From Blastococcus capsensis (GTDB lineage: Bacteria > Actinomycetota > Actinomycetes > Mycobacteriales > Geodermatophilaceae): a DNA stretch of 64,000 nucleotides. Below are positions 8,016-17,173 of this stretch, one piece after another. Position numbers and translations under genes: made by a program. Location: positions 62,001 through 126,000 of the forward strand of contig NZ_JASNNW010000015.1 of NCBI RefSeq assembly GCF_030165005.1, read 5' to 3'. Position 1 is the stretch's first letter, and every line of letters begins with the position of its first letter. The notes below the pieces were generated by a model, which saw nothing but the letters and a program-made list of their open reading frames with translations, was not told the origin of the DNA and searched no databases.

Positions 8016-11000
8016 ATGAAGACCTGGCTGGATGCGTGGCCGGTGTTCCGGCAGCTGACCGGCTCCGATCCCTCGGGTCGCGGTGAGTCGGTACGCAGCA
8101 AACGGACCGACACCCTCACGCCGCGGACCGCGACCGCCGACCGGGTCGTCCAGAGCGTCTGCCCCTACTGCGCCGTCGGCTGCTCGCAGCGCGTGTTCGT
8201 CAAGGACGAGCAGGTCGTCCAGATCGAGGGCGACCCGGACTCGCCGATCAGCCGCGGCCGGCTGTGCCCGAAGGGTGCGGCCAGCAAGAGCCTGGTCACC
8301 AGCGCCACCCGCCAGACGACGGTCAGGTACCGCCGTCCGCACGGGACGGAGTGGGAGGACCTCGATCTGGACACGGCGATGGACATGATCGCCGACCGGG
8401 TGCTGAAGACCCGCCGCGAGACCTGGCAGGACGAGCAGGACAGCAAGCCGGTCAACCGGACGATGGGGATAGCGAGCCTCGGAGGGGCGACCCTCGACAA
8501 CGAGGAGAACTACCTCATGAAGAAGCTCTACACGGCGATGGGCGCCGTCCAGGTCGAGAACCAGGCCCGCATATAGCACTCCTCGACGGTCCCCGGTCTG
8601 GGGACCTCGTTCGGTCGTGGCGGCGCCACGACGTTCCAGCAGGACCTGGCCAACTCGGACTGCATCGTCATCGAGGGCTCGAACATGGCCGAGGCCCACC
8701 CGGTGGGCTTCCAGTGGGTGATGGAGGCCAAGGCGCGCGGTGCCACGGTCATCCACGTCGACCCGCGGTTCACCCGGACCAGCGCGCTGGCCGACCTGCA
8801 CGTGCCGCTGCGCGCAGGTTCGGACATCGCTTTCCTCGGTGGCCTGATCAACTACGTCCTGCAGCACGAGCTGGAGTTCCGCGAGTACGTCGCCGCCTAC
8901 ACCAACGCGGCCGCGATCCTGCGGGAGGACTTCCAGGACACCGAGGACCTCGACGGGCTGTTCTCCGGCTACGACCCGGAGCAGGGGAAGTACGACGAGA
9001 CCACCTGGCAGTACGAGGGGGTCGAGGTCACCGCCGCGGCCGGCCAGCGCCAGTCGCCCAAGCCGGGGGCTTCCGGCGCCTCGGTCGGTGCCGAGTCCGG
9101 CCAGGACTCGGATGCGGAGGAACACGAGCAGGGCGCCTCGGAGCAGTCCGGCAGTGGCGGCATCCCCGTCGGCGGGAAGCCCCGGCGCGACGAGACGCTG
9201 CAGCACCCGCGTTGCGTCTTCCAGGTGCTCAAGCGGCACTACGCCCGTTACACCCCGGAGATGGTGCACGAGGTGTGCGGCATCGAGCCACAGCTGTTCC
9301 TGAAAGTGGCCGAGGCGCTCACCAGCAACTCCGGCCGCGAGCGCACCAGCGCCTTCGTCTACTCGGTGGGCTGGACCCACCACACCGTGGGGGTCCAGTA
9401 CATCCGCGCCGCCAGCGTCCTGCAGGCGCTGCTGGGGAACATGGGCCGGCCCGGCGGCGGCATCCTGGCGCTCCGCGGGCACGCCAGCATCCAGGGGTCG
9501 ACCGACATCCCGACGCTGTACAACATCCTTCCCGGCTACATCCCGATGCCGCACGCCCGCGAGGACGCCAGTTTCGACGACTTCATCGCCGAGGCGGCCG
9601 GCTCCGTCGGCTACTGGGGCAACATGAAGAAGTACGCGGTCAGCCTGCTGAAGGCCTGGTGGGGCGACGCCGCGCAGCCGGAGAACGACTTCTGCTTCGG
9701 CTACCTGCCGCGGCTGACCGGCGACCACAGCTCGTACCAGACGGTCGCCCAGCAGATCCAGGGCACCGTGCCCGGCTACTTCCTGGTCGGGGAGAACCCG
9801 GCGGTCGGGCACGCCAACGCCAAGATGGCGCGGCTCGGGCTGGCCAACCTCGAGTGGCTCGTCGTCCGCGACCTGCAGCTGATCGAGTCGGCCACCTTCT
9901 GGGAGAGCGGCCCGGAGATCGAGACCGGTGAGCTGACGACCGAGGGGATCGGCACCGAGGTCTTCTTCCTCCCGGCCGCCGCGCACGTGGAGAAGGACGG
10001 TTCGTTCACCAACACCCAGCGGCTCCTGCAGTGGCACTCCCAGGCGGTGGAGCCCCCCGGGGACTGCCGCAGCGACCTGTGGTTCTACTTCCACCTCGGT
10101 CGGCTGATCCGGGAGAAGCTCGCCGGGTCGACCGACCCGCGGGACCGGCCGATCCTGGACCTCACCTGGGACTACCCGACCCACGGCCCCCTGGCCGAGC
10201 CCAGCGCGCACGGGGTGCTCCGCGAGATCAGCGGCACCGGACCGGACGGCACGGCGGTGGACGGCTACACCGCATTGAAGGACGACGGCTCGACCAGCTG
10301 CGGCTGCTGGATCTACTCCGGGGTGTTCGCCGACGAGGTGAACCAGGCCAACCGCAAGAAGCCACACCTCGAGCAGGACCTGGTGGCGGCGGAGTGGGGC
10401 TGGGCGTGGCCCATGAACCGGCGGATCCTGTACAACCGGGCCTCCGCCGATCCGGACGGCAAGCCGTGGAGCGAGCGCAAGAAGTACGTCTACTGGGACG
10501 AGGACGCCGGCAGGTGGAGCGGCCCCGACGTCCCGGACTTCCAGGCCACCAAGCGGCCGGACCACGTGCCGCCGGAGGGCGCCGAGGCCGAGGACGCCCT
10601 CGGTGGCACCGACCCGTTCATCATGCAGGGCGACGGCAAGGCCTGGCTGTTCGTGCCGGCGGGGCTGGCCGACGGACCGATGCCGACCCACTACGAGCCG
10701 GCCGAGTCGCCGGTGCCCAACCCGCTGTACTCCCGGCAGGCGAACCCGTCGCGCAAGGAGCTCCGGGGCGCCTGGAACCGGGCCAACCCCGCGATGAGCG
10801 ACGCGTTCCCGTTCGTCGTCACCACCTACCGGCTGACCGAGCACCACACCGCCGGCGGGATGAGCCGGACCCTGGAGTACCTGGCCGAGCTGCAGCCGGA
10901 GTTCTTCTGCGAGGTGAGCCCCCAGCTGGCCGCGGAGCGGGGGCTGGAGCACCTGGGCTGGGCGACGCTGGTCAGCACGCGCAGCGCCATCGAGGCGCGG

Positions 11001-11309
11001 GTCCTGGTCACCGAGCGGATGCGGCCGCTGCGGGTCGCCGGGCGGGAGGTGCACCAGATCGGCCTCCCGTACCACTGGGGCAAGAACGGCATCACGACCG
11101 GCGACTCGGCCAACGACCTGCTCGGCGTGGTGATGGACCCCAACGTGCACATCCAGGAGTCCAAGGTCGCCACCTGCGACATCCGGCCCGGCCGGCGGCC
11201 GCGGGGACCGGAACTGGTCGAGTTCGTGGAGGGCTACCGCCGGCGGGCGGGGGTCGCGAGCGGCCGGCTGGGCCCCAACGGACGAGCCCCGATCGAGGAG
11301 CGGTCATGA
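8016..11309 (+). CDS. fdhA: Formate dehydrogenase alpha subunit, selenocysteine encoded by in-frame TAG
   Basis: Molybdenum/bis-MGD catalytic subunit that oxidises formate to CO2; 1,097 residues if the internal TAG is read. CPYCAVGC plus C84 (cysteines 49, 52, 56, 84) bind a 4Fe-4S cluster. The codon at 8574-8576 (residue 187) is TAG. The flanking residues QARI-x-HSSTVPGLG match the active site of formate dehydrogenases, where x is Sec or Cys and binds Mo. The same frame continues without a break for 910 codons (MAEAHPVGFQWVMEAKARG and onward), so this is one gene, not two. A Ser/Gly/Glu-rich low-complexity insert lies at about residues 338-395. No Tat signal is visible, so the active site is probably cytoplasmic. 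The ATG has GGGAGG five bases upstream and the stop overlaps fdhB (ATGA). The alternatives are a nonsense mutation or a UAG decoded as another residue; the hairpin that follows argues against both. Confidence 0.92.
8574..8609 (+). promoter_or_regulatory. Selenocysteine codon (TAG) and SECIS-like hairpin
   Basis: Eleven bases after the TAG, a perfect 7-bp stem (8588-8594 with 8600-8606) closes a five-base loop, GGTCT. Three more base pairs (8584-8586 with 8607-8609) extend it below a bulged C at 8587. From memory of the E. coli fdhF SECIS, the loop GGUCU and its position (bases 19-23 after the Sec codon) are the same. The E. coli element has a bulged U in the upper stem that SelB contacts; here the upper stem is fully paired. 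The hairpin lies inside the coding sequence and is read as PGLG codons. Confidence 0.85.
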
Positions 11310-12343
11310 CGACGATCAGTTCGGCCAGCGCGGCGTTCACCGGCGAGGATCCGGGAAACCGGCTGTTCGGCCCGGTTCCCGACGTCACCGGCGACCGCGG
11401 CTACGCCGACGACCACCCCGCCCGCGTCGGTTTCTTCACCGACACCTCGGTGTGCATCGGCTGCAAGGCATGCGAGGTGGCGTGCAAGGAGTGGAACCTC
11501 CTGCCCATGGACGACGCTGAGGGCACGGTCGACGCCCTGGGCCTGACCGGGGCGTCCTACGACAACACCGGGATGCTCGGCGCGAACAGCTGGCGGCACG
11601 TCGCCTTCGTCGAGCAGAGCCGTGCGGTGGACCTGCCGATGCCCACGGTCGGACTCCCGGGCGCTGCCGGCGGGCAGCGGCCGCTCGAGGACCCGCCGGT
11701 CGTGCATCCGCAGGTGCCCGCGTCGGCGACGACGGCGGAGCAGTCGGCGCCGTTGCAGACGTCCTCGGGGGACCGGGAGATCCGCTGGCTGATGTCCTCC
11801 GACGTCTGCAAGCACTGCACCCATGCGGCCTGCCTGGACGTCTGCCCGACCGGGTCGCTGTTCCGCACCGAGTTCGGCACCGTGGTGGTGCAGGAGGACA
11901 TCTGCAACGGCTGCGGCTACTGCGTGCCCGCCTGCCCGTACGGGGTGATCGACCAGCGCCAGGACGACGGCCGGGTGTTCAAGTGCACGCTCTGCTACGA
12001 CCGGCTGACCGACGGCCTGCAGCCGGCCTGCGCGTCGGCCTGCCCGACCGAGTCGATCCAGTTCGGCGATCTCGATGCGCTGCAGGCGCGCGCCGACGAG
12101 CGGCTGGCGGCGCTGCAGGCCAAGGGCGTGGAGGGGGCGCGGCTCTACGGGCGGGACGAGACCGACGGCGTCGGGGGAGCGGGGGCGTTCTTCCTGCTGC
12201 TGGACGAACCGGAGGTCTACGGCCTGCCACCGGACCCGGTGGTCACCACCCGCGACCTGCCGGCGATGTGGAAGTCCGTCGGCGCGGGTGCGGCGATGGT
12301 GCTCGGGCTGGTCGCCTCGGCCTTCGTGGGACGGCGTCGATGA
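11306..12343 (+). CDS. fdhB: Formate dehydrogenase beta subunit (four 4Fe-4S clusters)
   Basis: A 345-aa electron-transfer subunit that carries electrons from the alpha subunit to the membrane subunit. Four cysteine groups are visible: CIGCKACEVACKEWN, CKHCTHAACLDVCP, CNGCGYCVPACPYG and CTLCYDRLTD followed by CASACP. That is the pattern of FdnH/FdoH-type ferredoxin subunits. A C-terminal hydrophobic helix (SVGAGAAMVLGLVASAFVG) before RRR would anchor it to the membrane, as in FdnH. A spacer of about 50 residues rich in Pro, Ala and Gln separates the first cluster from the second. Its ATG overlaps the fdhA stop, and its stop overlaps the next gene. Confidence 0.92.
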   Translation: MTTISSASAAFTGEDPGNRLFGPVPDVTGDRGYADDHPARVGFFTDTSVCIGCKACEVACKEWNLLPMDDAEGTVDALGLTGASYDNTGMLGANSWRHVAFVEQSRAVDLPMPTVGLPGAAGGQRPLEDPPVVHPQVPASATTAEQSAPLQTSSGDREIRWLMSSDVCKHCTHAACLDVCPTGSLFRTEFGTVVVQEDICNGCGYCVPACPYGVIDQRQDDGRVFKCTLCYDRLTDGLQPACASACPTESIQFGDLDALQARADERLAALQAKGVEGARLYGRDETDGVGGAGAFFLLLDEPEVYGLPPDPVVTTRDLPAMWKSVGAGAAMVLGLVASAFVGRRR

Positions 12344-13416
12344 CCGCGGGGGAAGCACCCGAGGGCTCCGGAGTCGGGGTGCCGGGTGCCGGCTGGCGGC
12401 GGGCCGACGGTCCGCCGGCGCAGGACCGCGAGCGGCGGCGCCGCGGAGGCGGCCGCCGGGGAGGCCGCGGCGAGATCCCGATGGTCGACGAGGCCGAGTT
12501 CACCTCGTACTACGGCCGGCCGGTCATCAAGCCACCGGTGTGGAAGACGCCGGACGTGCCGCTCTACCTGTTCCTCGGGGGCGCCGCCGGGACGTCCGCC
12601 GTCCTGGGCGCCCTGGCCGAGGGGACGCGCCGCCCGGCGCTGGCCCGCGTCGCGCATCTCACCGCCGGCGGCGGGGCACTCGCCTCGGTGGGGTTCCTCA
12701 TCCACGACCTGGGCAAGCCGAGCCGGTTCCTGAACATGCTGCGGGTGCTCAAGACGACCTCACCGCTGTCGGTGGGGTCGTGGATCCTGGCGCCGTTCAG
12801 CGCGCTGACCACCGCGACGGCCGGCGCTCACCTGCTGGGCTGGTTCCCGTTGCTGCGCCGGTTCACGGGCGTCGGGGCAGCGGTCCTGGGCGGGCCGATG
12901 ACGACGTACACGGCGGCACTGCTGACCAACACCGCCGTCCCGTCGTGGCACGAGGCGCACCGGGAACTGCCGTTCGTCTTCGCCGGCTCCGCCATGGCCG
13001 CGGGCGGGGGCATCACCATGGCCCTCACGCCGCTCGACGAGGCGGGGCCCGCACGCAAGGTCGCGGCCATGGGCGCGGCGATCGAGCTCGCGGCGATGCA
13101 CCGCGTCGAGCACGGACACGGCCTGGTCAGCGAGCCGTACCGGACCGGCCGGGCGGGGAAGCTGCTGAAGGCGGCGCGCGGGTGCACGGCCACCGGGGCG
13201 GGCCTGGCCCTCCTGGCCGGCCGCAGCCGGGCTGCCGCGGTGGGAAGCGGGGCACTGGTGACGACCGGGTCGGTACTCACCCGGTTCGGGATCTTCGACG
13301 CCGGCATGGCCAGCGCGCGGGATCCCAAGTACACCGTCGAACCGCAGCGAGCACGTGCCCGTGAGCGGGACACCGCCGGATCGGGCAAGGCCGCGGTCAC
13401 CGGGGCGGGGCCATGA
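12340..13416 (+). CDS. NrfD-family membrane subunit of formate dehydrogenase
   Basis: A 358-aa polytopic membrane protein of the NrfD/PsrC type, expected to pass electrons to the quinone pool. After an Arg/Gly-rich cytoplasmic N-terminus of about 50 residues, the family signature FTSYYGRPVIKPPVWK leads into helices starting with LYLFLGGAAGTSAVLGALA. The HDLGKPSRFLNMLRVLK loop is typical of NrfD proteins. It replaces the dihaem FdnI-type cytochrome b, so quinone reduction here would not involve haem b. The ATG overlaps the fdhB stop (ATGA). No selA, selB, selC or fdhD follows in the window. Confidence 0.88.
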   Translation: MTAGEAPEGSGVGVPGAGWRRADGPPAQDRERRRRGGGRRGGRGEIPMVDEAEFTSYYGRPVIKPPVWKTPDVPLYLFLGGAAGTSAVLGALAEGTRRPALARVAHLTAGGGALASVGFLIHDLGKPSRFLNMLRVLKTTSPLSVGSWILAPFSALTTATAGAHLLGWFPLLRRFTGVGAAVLGGPMTTYTAALLTNTAVPSWHEAHRELPFVFAGSAMAAGGGITMALTPLDEAGPARKVAAMGAAIELAAMHRVEHGHGLVSEPYRTGRAGKLLKAARGCTATGAGLALLAGRSRAAAVGSGALVTTGSVLTRFGIFDAGMASARDPKYTVEPQRARARERDTAGSGKAAVTGAGP

Positions 13417-13516
13417 CCCGGTGCCCTTCCGGGCGCACAGCCCGCGGTCCATCTGTCGACGAGGCGACGAACCGGGGTACCGGCACGTCGACCTGACCCG
13501 CCCCGGAGGAGGACTC

Positions 13517-13756
13517 ATGGGAAGCCCGGCCGACGGGTCCGGTCACCGGCGCGAGAACCGCCGGCCGGCCGATCCCGAGCAGCGCAGACCACGGTCGCTG
13601 GGGCGTCTCTTCGCGCTCGTCGTCGGCGTCATCCTGGTGGTCCTGGTGATCTGGCTGGTGATCTACTTCGCCGCCAGAGCGAGCGCGGATGCCGGCTATG
13701 GGGCATCGGACCAGGGGATGGTCACGAGCGCCGCGCCGATGACCTGGCGGTTCTGA
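13517..13756 (+). CDS. Small single-pass membrane protein
   Basis: A 79-aa protein: a charged Arg/Pro-rich N-terminus of about 35 residues, one transmembrane helix (LFALVVGVILVVLVIWLVIYF), then a short Ala/Ser-rich external tail. The ATG has GGAGGAGG upstream, a strong ribosome binding site. It lies 100 bp after the formate dehydrogenase operon on the same strand but has its own start signals. No family recognised. Confidence 0.7.
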   Translation: MGSPADGSGHRRENRRPADPEQRRPRSLGRLFALVVGVILVVLVIWLVIYFAARASADAGYGASDQGMVTSAAPMTWRF

Positions 13757-13940
13757 ACGCTCGCGCACGTCGCGACCCTGAGGGGCCGTCACCTACGTCG
13801 GCGCACCATGCGCGGCCGCATCCGTGCCCGTCACGGTGCTCCTGCGCGGCCGGCTGCCCGCAGAGTTCGTCGCTGGCGTGCGACGTCACCGGTTGCCGAT
13901 GACAATCAGGCCGTTGGCCGTCACGATCCAAGGAGTTCCC

Positions 13941-14483
13941 GTGTCCGAAGCCACCCGCGGCGGGATTCGCCATGCCGAGCTGCTGACCATCTACTGCAAC
14001 GACCACCTGGCTGCCTCGGTGGGGGGTATCGAACTGGTCAAGCGGATGATCGGAGCGCACCGCGGCAGCGTCTACGGAGGGCGACTCCAGCAACTGCTCG
14101 ACGAACTGCACGAGGAGCACGACCTCCTCAAGGGCGTCATGGCCGAGCTGGGGCTGTCGATCCGCTGGTACAAGCAGGCGGGCCTCTGGGTGGGGGAGAA
14201 GCTGAGCCGGATCAAGCTCAACGGCCGGCTGATGAGCCGCTCGCCGCTGAGCTCGCTCGTGGAGTTCGAGTTCCTCGCCTCCGCCGTCCGGACCAAGCGC
14301 AGCGGTTTCGAGACGCTGCGCGAGGTGGCGGCGGTCGACGACCGCGTCGACGTGGATGTCATCGACGGGCTGATCGAGCAGGCCAACAGGCAGCACGAGT
14401 GGTTGACCCATGCCCGCCGCGAGGTCGCCGCCGACGTGTTCGGTGGTCGGCCCGAGTCCGCGGACGAGGCTGCCGGGGACTGA
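13941..14483 (+). CDS. Helix-rich protein of unknown function
   Basis: A 180-aa soluble protein predicted to be almost entirely helical, with repeated Glu/His-containing helices (AELLTIYCNDHLAASVGGIE, LLDELHEEHDLLKGVMAELG). The general look is of a ferritin-like four-helix bundle, but I cannot assign iron ligands with confidence. The GTG at 13941 has AAGGAG five bases upstream and is preferred to in-frame starts further upstream. It stands alone between small intergenic regions. Confidence 0.6.
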   Translation: MSEATRGGIRHAELLTIYCNDHLAASVGGIELVKRMIGAHRGSVYGGRLQQLLDELHEEHDLLKGVMAELGLSIRWYKQAGLWVGEKLSRIKLNGRLMSRSPLSSLVEFEFLASAVRTKRSGFETLREVAAVDDRVDVDVIDGLIEQANRQHEWLTHARREVAADVFGGRPESADEAAGD

Positions 14484-14592
14484 CGTCCTCGGCGTCGCCA
14501 CGCCTCTGCCGGCCTGCGCCGGCGTCCCGGCGGCCGCGCACCGGTACCGCCGGGACCAGGCGGCGATGCCTCCGGCGCGGTAGAACCGAACC

Positions 14593-15345
14593 GTGTGCCA
14601 CACCCACGACAGCCGCCCACCCGCACCACCCCGGAGCGGTGAGGTCGCCGAACGCGGCCTGCTCACCCTGACGGCGGCCGACGACTCCGCGTTCTCCGCC
14701 GCGTACGCCGCGCCGGCGTCCCCACCTCGGGTGGGTGTCGTCGTGCTTCCCGACATCCGCGGCCTGCACCCCTACTACGTGGCCCTGGCCGAGCGGTTCG
14801 CCGAGGCCGGGCTGGCCGCGGTGGCCATCGACTGGTTCGGCCGCACGGCCGGGGTCTGCCCGGACGGCGTGCGGCCGGAGGACTTCGACTGGCAGGCGCA
14901 CATCCCGCGGACCACGGCGGAGGGCATCGACGCCGACGTCACCGCGGCGGTCGCGCACCTGCGCGCCCGCGCCGGCGCCGACCTCCCCGTGGTCACCGTC
15001 GGATTCTGCTTCGGGGGCAGCCACTCCTGGCGGCTGGCCGCAGGACAGCTGGACCTCGCCGGGTGCGTGGGGTTCTACGGCCGGCCCTCGCTGGTCGGTG
15101 ACGCTGCCGACCGCGCCGCGCTGCCAACGGTGATGCTGATCGCCGGGGCCGACACCGCGACACCGGTCGACGACCAGCTGGCCTTGGCCGATCGGATGCG
15201 CGCGGCCGGCACCGACGTGGACGCCGTCGTCTACGACGGGGCGCCGCACTCCTTCTTCGACCGTTCCTCCGACGAGTGGGCCGACGCCTGCCGGGACGCG
15301 TGGGAGCACGTGCTGGCGCTGACCGACCGCGTCACCCGCCGGTGA
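14593..15345 (+). CDS. Dienelactone hydrolase family protein
   Basis: A 250-aa alpha/beta hydrolase. The nucleophile elbow has cysteine (VGFCFGGSHS), as in dienelactone hydrolases. The Asp (LIAGADTATP) and His (APHSFFDR) of the triad are in place near the C-terminus. The family hydrolyses cyclic lactones or related esters; the substrate here is unknown. The gene is far from the pca cluster at 53-62 kb and shares no operon, so a role in aromatic catabolism is only possible. The GTG start at 14593 has no clear ribosome binding site. Confidence 0.8.
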   Translation: MCHTHDSRPPAPPRSGEVAERGLLTLTAADDSAFSAAYAAPASPPRVGVVVLPDIRGLHPYYVALAERFAEAGLAAVAIDWFGRTAGVCPDGVRPEDFDWQAHIPRTTAEGIDADVTAAVAHLRARAGADLPVVTVGFCFGGSHSWRLAAGQLDLAGCVGFYGRPSLVGDAADRAALPTVMLIAGADTATPVDDQLALADRMRAAGTDVDAVVYDGAPHSFFDRSSDEWADACRDAWEHVLALTDRVTRR

Positions 15346-15408
15346 GCCCGGCCGCCGCCCCGCGGTCGTCCCCGGCCGGGACGGCGCCGGTCTCCTAGGC
15401 TGGGCGTC

Positions 15409-15807
15409 GTGAGCGGCCAGCCGATCGATCCCGGAGTCGTCGAACTCGCCGGACGGGTCTTCGACCTGGCCCGTGGTGGGCACACCGAGGAGCTCGCCGC
15501 CTACGTGGACGCCGGCGTGCCGGTGAACCTCACCAACGACAAGGGCGACACCCTGCTCATCCTGGCCGCCTACCACGGGCACGCCGACACGGTGGCTGCG
15601 CTGCTGACCCGCGGCGCCGACCACGGCCGGGTGAACGACCGCGGTCAGACGGCGCTGGCCGCTGCGGTGTTCAAGCAGTCGACCGGTACCGTGCAGGCGC
15701 TCGTGGCCGCCGGTGCCGAGCCCGACGCCGGCGTACCGAGCGCCCGGGCGACGGCGCAGTTCTTCGAGCTCCCCGCAATGACGGCGCTCCTGGACGGGCG
15801 CGGCTAA
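15409..15807 (+). CDS. Ankyrin-repeat protein
   Basis: A 132-aa protein made of about three ankyrin repeats. The units include GDTLLILAAYHGHADTVAAL followed by TRGADHGRVNDRGQTALAAA, with the usual G-x-T-x-L-x-x-A and (A/G)AD pattern. No enzymatic domain, signal peptide or membrane segment is seen, so it is probably a small cytoplasmic protein-binding module. The GTG start at 15409 follows a 63-bp gap after the hydrolase gene. Partner unknown. Confidence 0.8.
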   Translation: MSGQPIDPGVVELAGRVFDLARGGHTEELAAYVDAGVPVNLTNDKGDTLLILAAYHGHADTVAALLTRGADHGRVNDRGQTALAAAVFKQSTGTVQALVAAGAEPDAGVPSARATAQFFELPAMTALLDGRG

Positions 15808-15869
15808 CGTCGGACCGGCCGCCGGTGGGCACCGACCACAGGCGGGGCGCCACCGAGGGAGAGGGCGGC

Positions 15870-17147
15870 ATGTCAGCACGGCCTGAGGCGCCGGACGCCG
15901 GCCCGCCGCCGCGGGGTCGGCGTGAGGCCGACCGGCTCGTGGAGAGCCGTCCCGACCTGTCCGCGGCCGCCGCCGTCCCCGCGGAGCCCACCGGCGCGGC
16001 CCCGGCGGTTCCCCGCTGGCTGCTGCTGGTCGGTGGGGTGGCCGCCGCCACGCTGGGCATCGCGGGGTTGCGCGCCATCGCCTGGCTGGTGGCTCCGGTA
16101 TTCCTCGCCCTGGTGATCGTCGTCGCACTCACCCCGGTGCAGCACTGGCTGCGCCGGCTGGGCGTGCCGCGCTGGGTGGCGACGACGGTCCTGCTGCTGC
16201 TGGTCTGGACCGTGCTGCTGGCCTTCGTCGCGCTGCTCGTCGTGTCCGTGGCGCAGTTCGCCGCCCTGCTGCCGGACTACGCCGGTCAGGCGCAGACCCT
16301 GATCAACGACGTCGTCGCCGATCTGAACGACGCCGGCATCTTCTCCGGGCAGCTCTCCGACCTGGTCGCGCAACTCGACTACAGCGCGCTGGTCGGCCTG
16401 GCCACCGGCCTGCTGGCCCGGCTCACCGACGCCGCCAGCACCCTGGTGCTGCTGCTCACCGCCCTGGTCTTCATGGCCATCGAGTCCGGTGGGGTCCGCC
16501 GCCGCATGGCACTGGTGGGTGCCGAGCGCCCGCACCTGCCCGTGGCGGTGACCCTGTTCACCCGCGGCACCCGCAGCTACCTGCTGGTGAGCACGGTCTT
16601 CGGCGCGATCGTGGCGGTCGGCGACGCCATCGCCCTCGCGTTCCTGGACGTCCCGGCCGCGCCGCTGTGGGGACTGCTGGCCTTCATCACCAACTACGTG
16701 CCCAACATCGGCTTCCTGCTGGGAGTGGCGCCGCCGGCCGTGCTGGGCCTGCTGGCCGGTGGCTGGGGCGACTTCGTCGCGGTCCTCGTCGTGTACTCGC
16801 TGCTGAACTTCGTCGTCCAGACCCTGATCCAGCCGCGGTTCGTGGGGGACTCGGTCGGCCTGTCCGTGACCGTCACCTTCGTCGCGCTGCTGTTCTGGGG
16901 CTGGGTGCTCGGCGCGCTCGGTGCCCTGCTCGCCATCCCGCTGACGTTGCTGGTGAAGGCGCTCCTGGTCGACGTCGATCCGCGGGGACACTGGCTGGAC
17001 GCCCTGCTGCGGGAAGAGCCGCGGGCTCCCCGCACCGTGCGGGCCCGCCGGCGGATGGCCGACCGGCACGCGACGCTGGCCTCGATGCGCCGGCTGCACT
17101 CCCGCGGGGTGGCGGAGCCTGCCGACGAGGTGGTGGGGAAGGACTGA
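15870..17147 (+). CDS. AI-2E family transporter (PerM-like)
   Basis: A 425-aa polytopic membrane protein. A Pro/Arg-rich N-terminus of about 45 residues is followed by paired helices (LAPVFLALVIVV-type), a soluble loop (DYAGQAQTLINDVVADLNDA) and the family segment ITNYVPNIGFLLGVAPPAVLG. LIQPRFVGDSVGLSVTVTFV then precedes the final helices. Members export varied small molecules or act as Na+/H+ antiporters, so the name says little about substrate. The ATG at 15870 was preferred to the upstream GTG at 15825 because of the GAGGGAGAGGG sequence before it. The following kinase-like gene starts 26 bp downstream. Confidence 0.85.
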   Translation: MSARPEAPDAGPPPRGRREADRLVESRPDLSAAAAVPAEPTGAAPAVPRWLLLVGGVAAATLGIAGLRAIAWLVAPVFLALVIVVALTPVQHWLRRLGVPRWVATTVLLLLVWTVLLAFVALLVVSVAQFAALLPDYAGQAQTLINDVVADLNDAGIFSGQLSDLVAQLDYSALVGLATGLLARLTDAASTLVLLLTALVFMAIESGGVRRRMALVGAERPHLPVAVTLFTRGTRSYLLVSTVFGAIVAVGDAIALAFLDVPAAPLWGLLAFITNYVPNIGFLLGVAPPAVLGLLAGGWGDFVAVLVVYSLLNFVVQTLIQPRFVGDSVGLSVTVTFVALLFWGWVLGALGALLAIPLTLLVKALLVDVDPRGHWLDALLREEPRAPRTVRARRRMADRHATLASMRRLHSRGVAEPADEVVGKD

Positions 17148-17173
17148 CCGCGCCCGCGCCCGGTCAGGAGCTC

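Noticed and set aside
7614-11150. Very long open frame on the minus strand opposite fdhA (1,178 codons)
   Set aside because: Composition is that of a GC-rich antisense shadow (His/Arg/Gly/Pro-rich, no motifs). It lies over well-conserved plus-strand coding sequence.
8016-11309. fdhA as two separate genes (8016-8576 and 8685-11309)
   Set aside because: The first ends at the active-site residue and the second starts in the middle of the same domain, in the same frame and with no ribosome binding site. Reading TAG through gives one normal-length enzyme with a SECIS-like hairpin.
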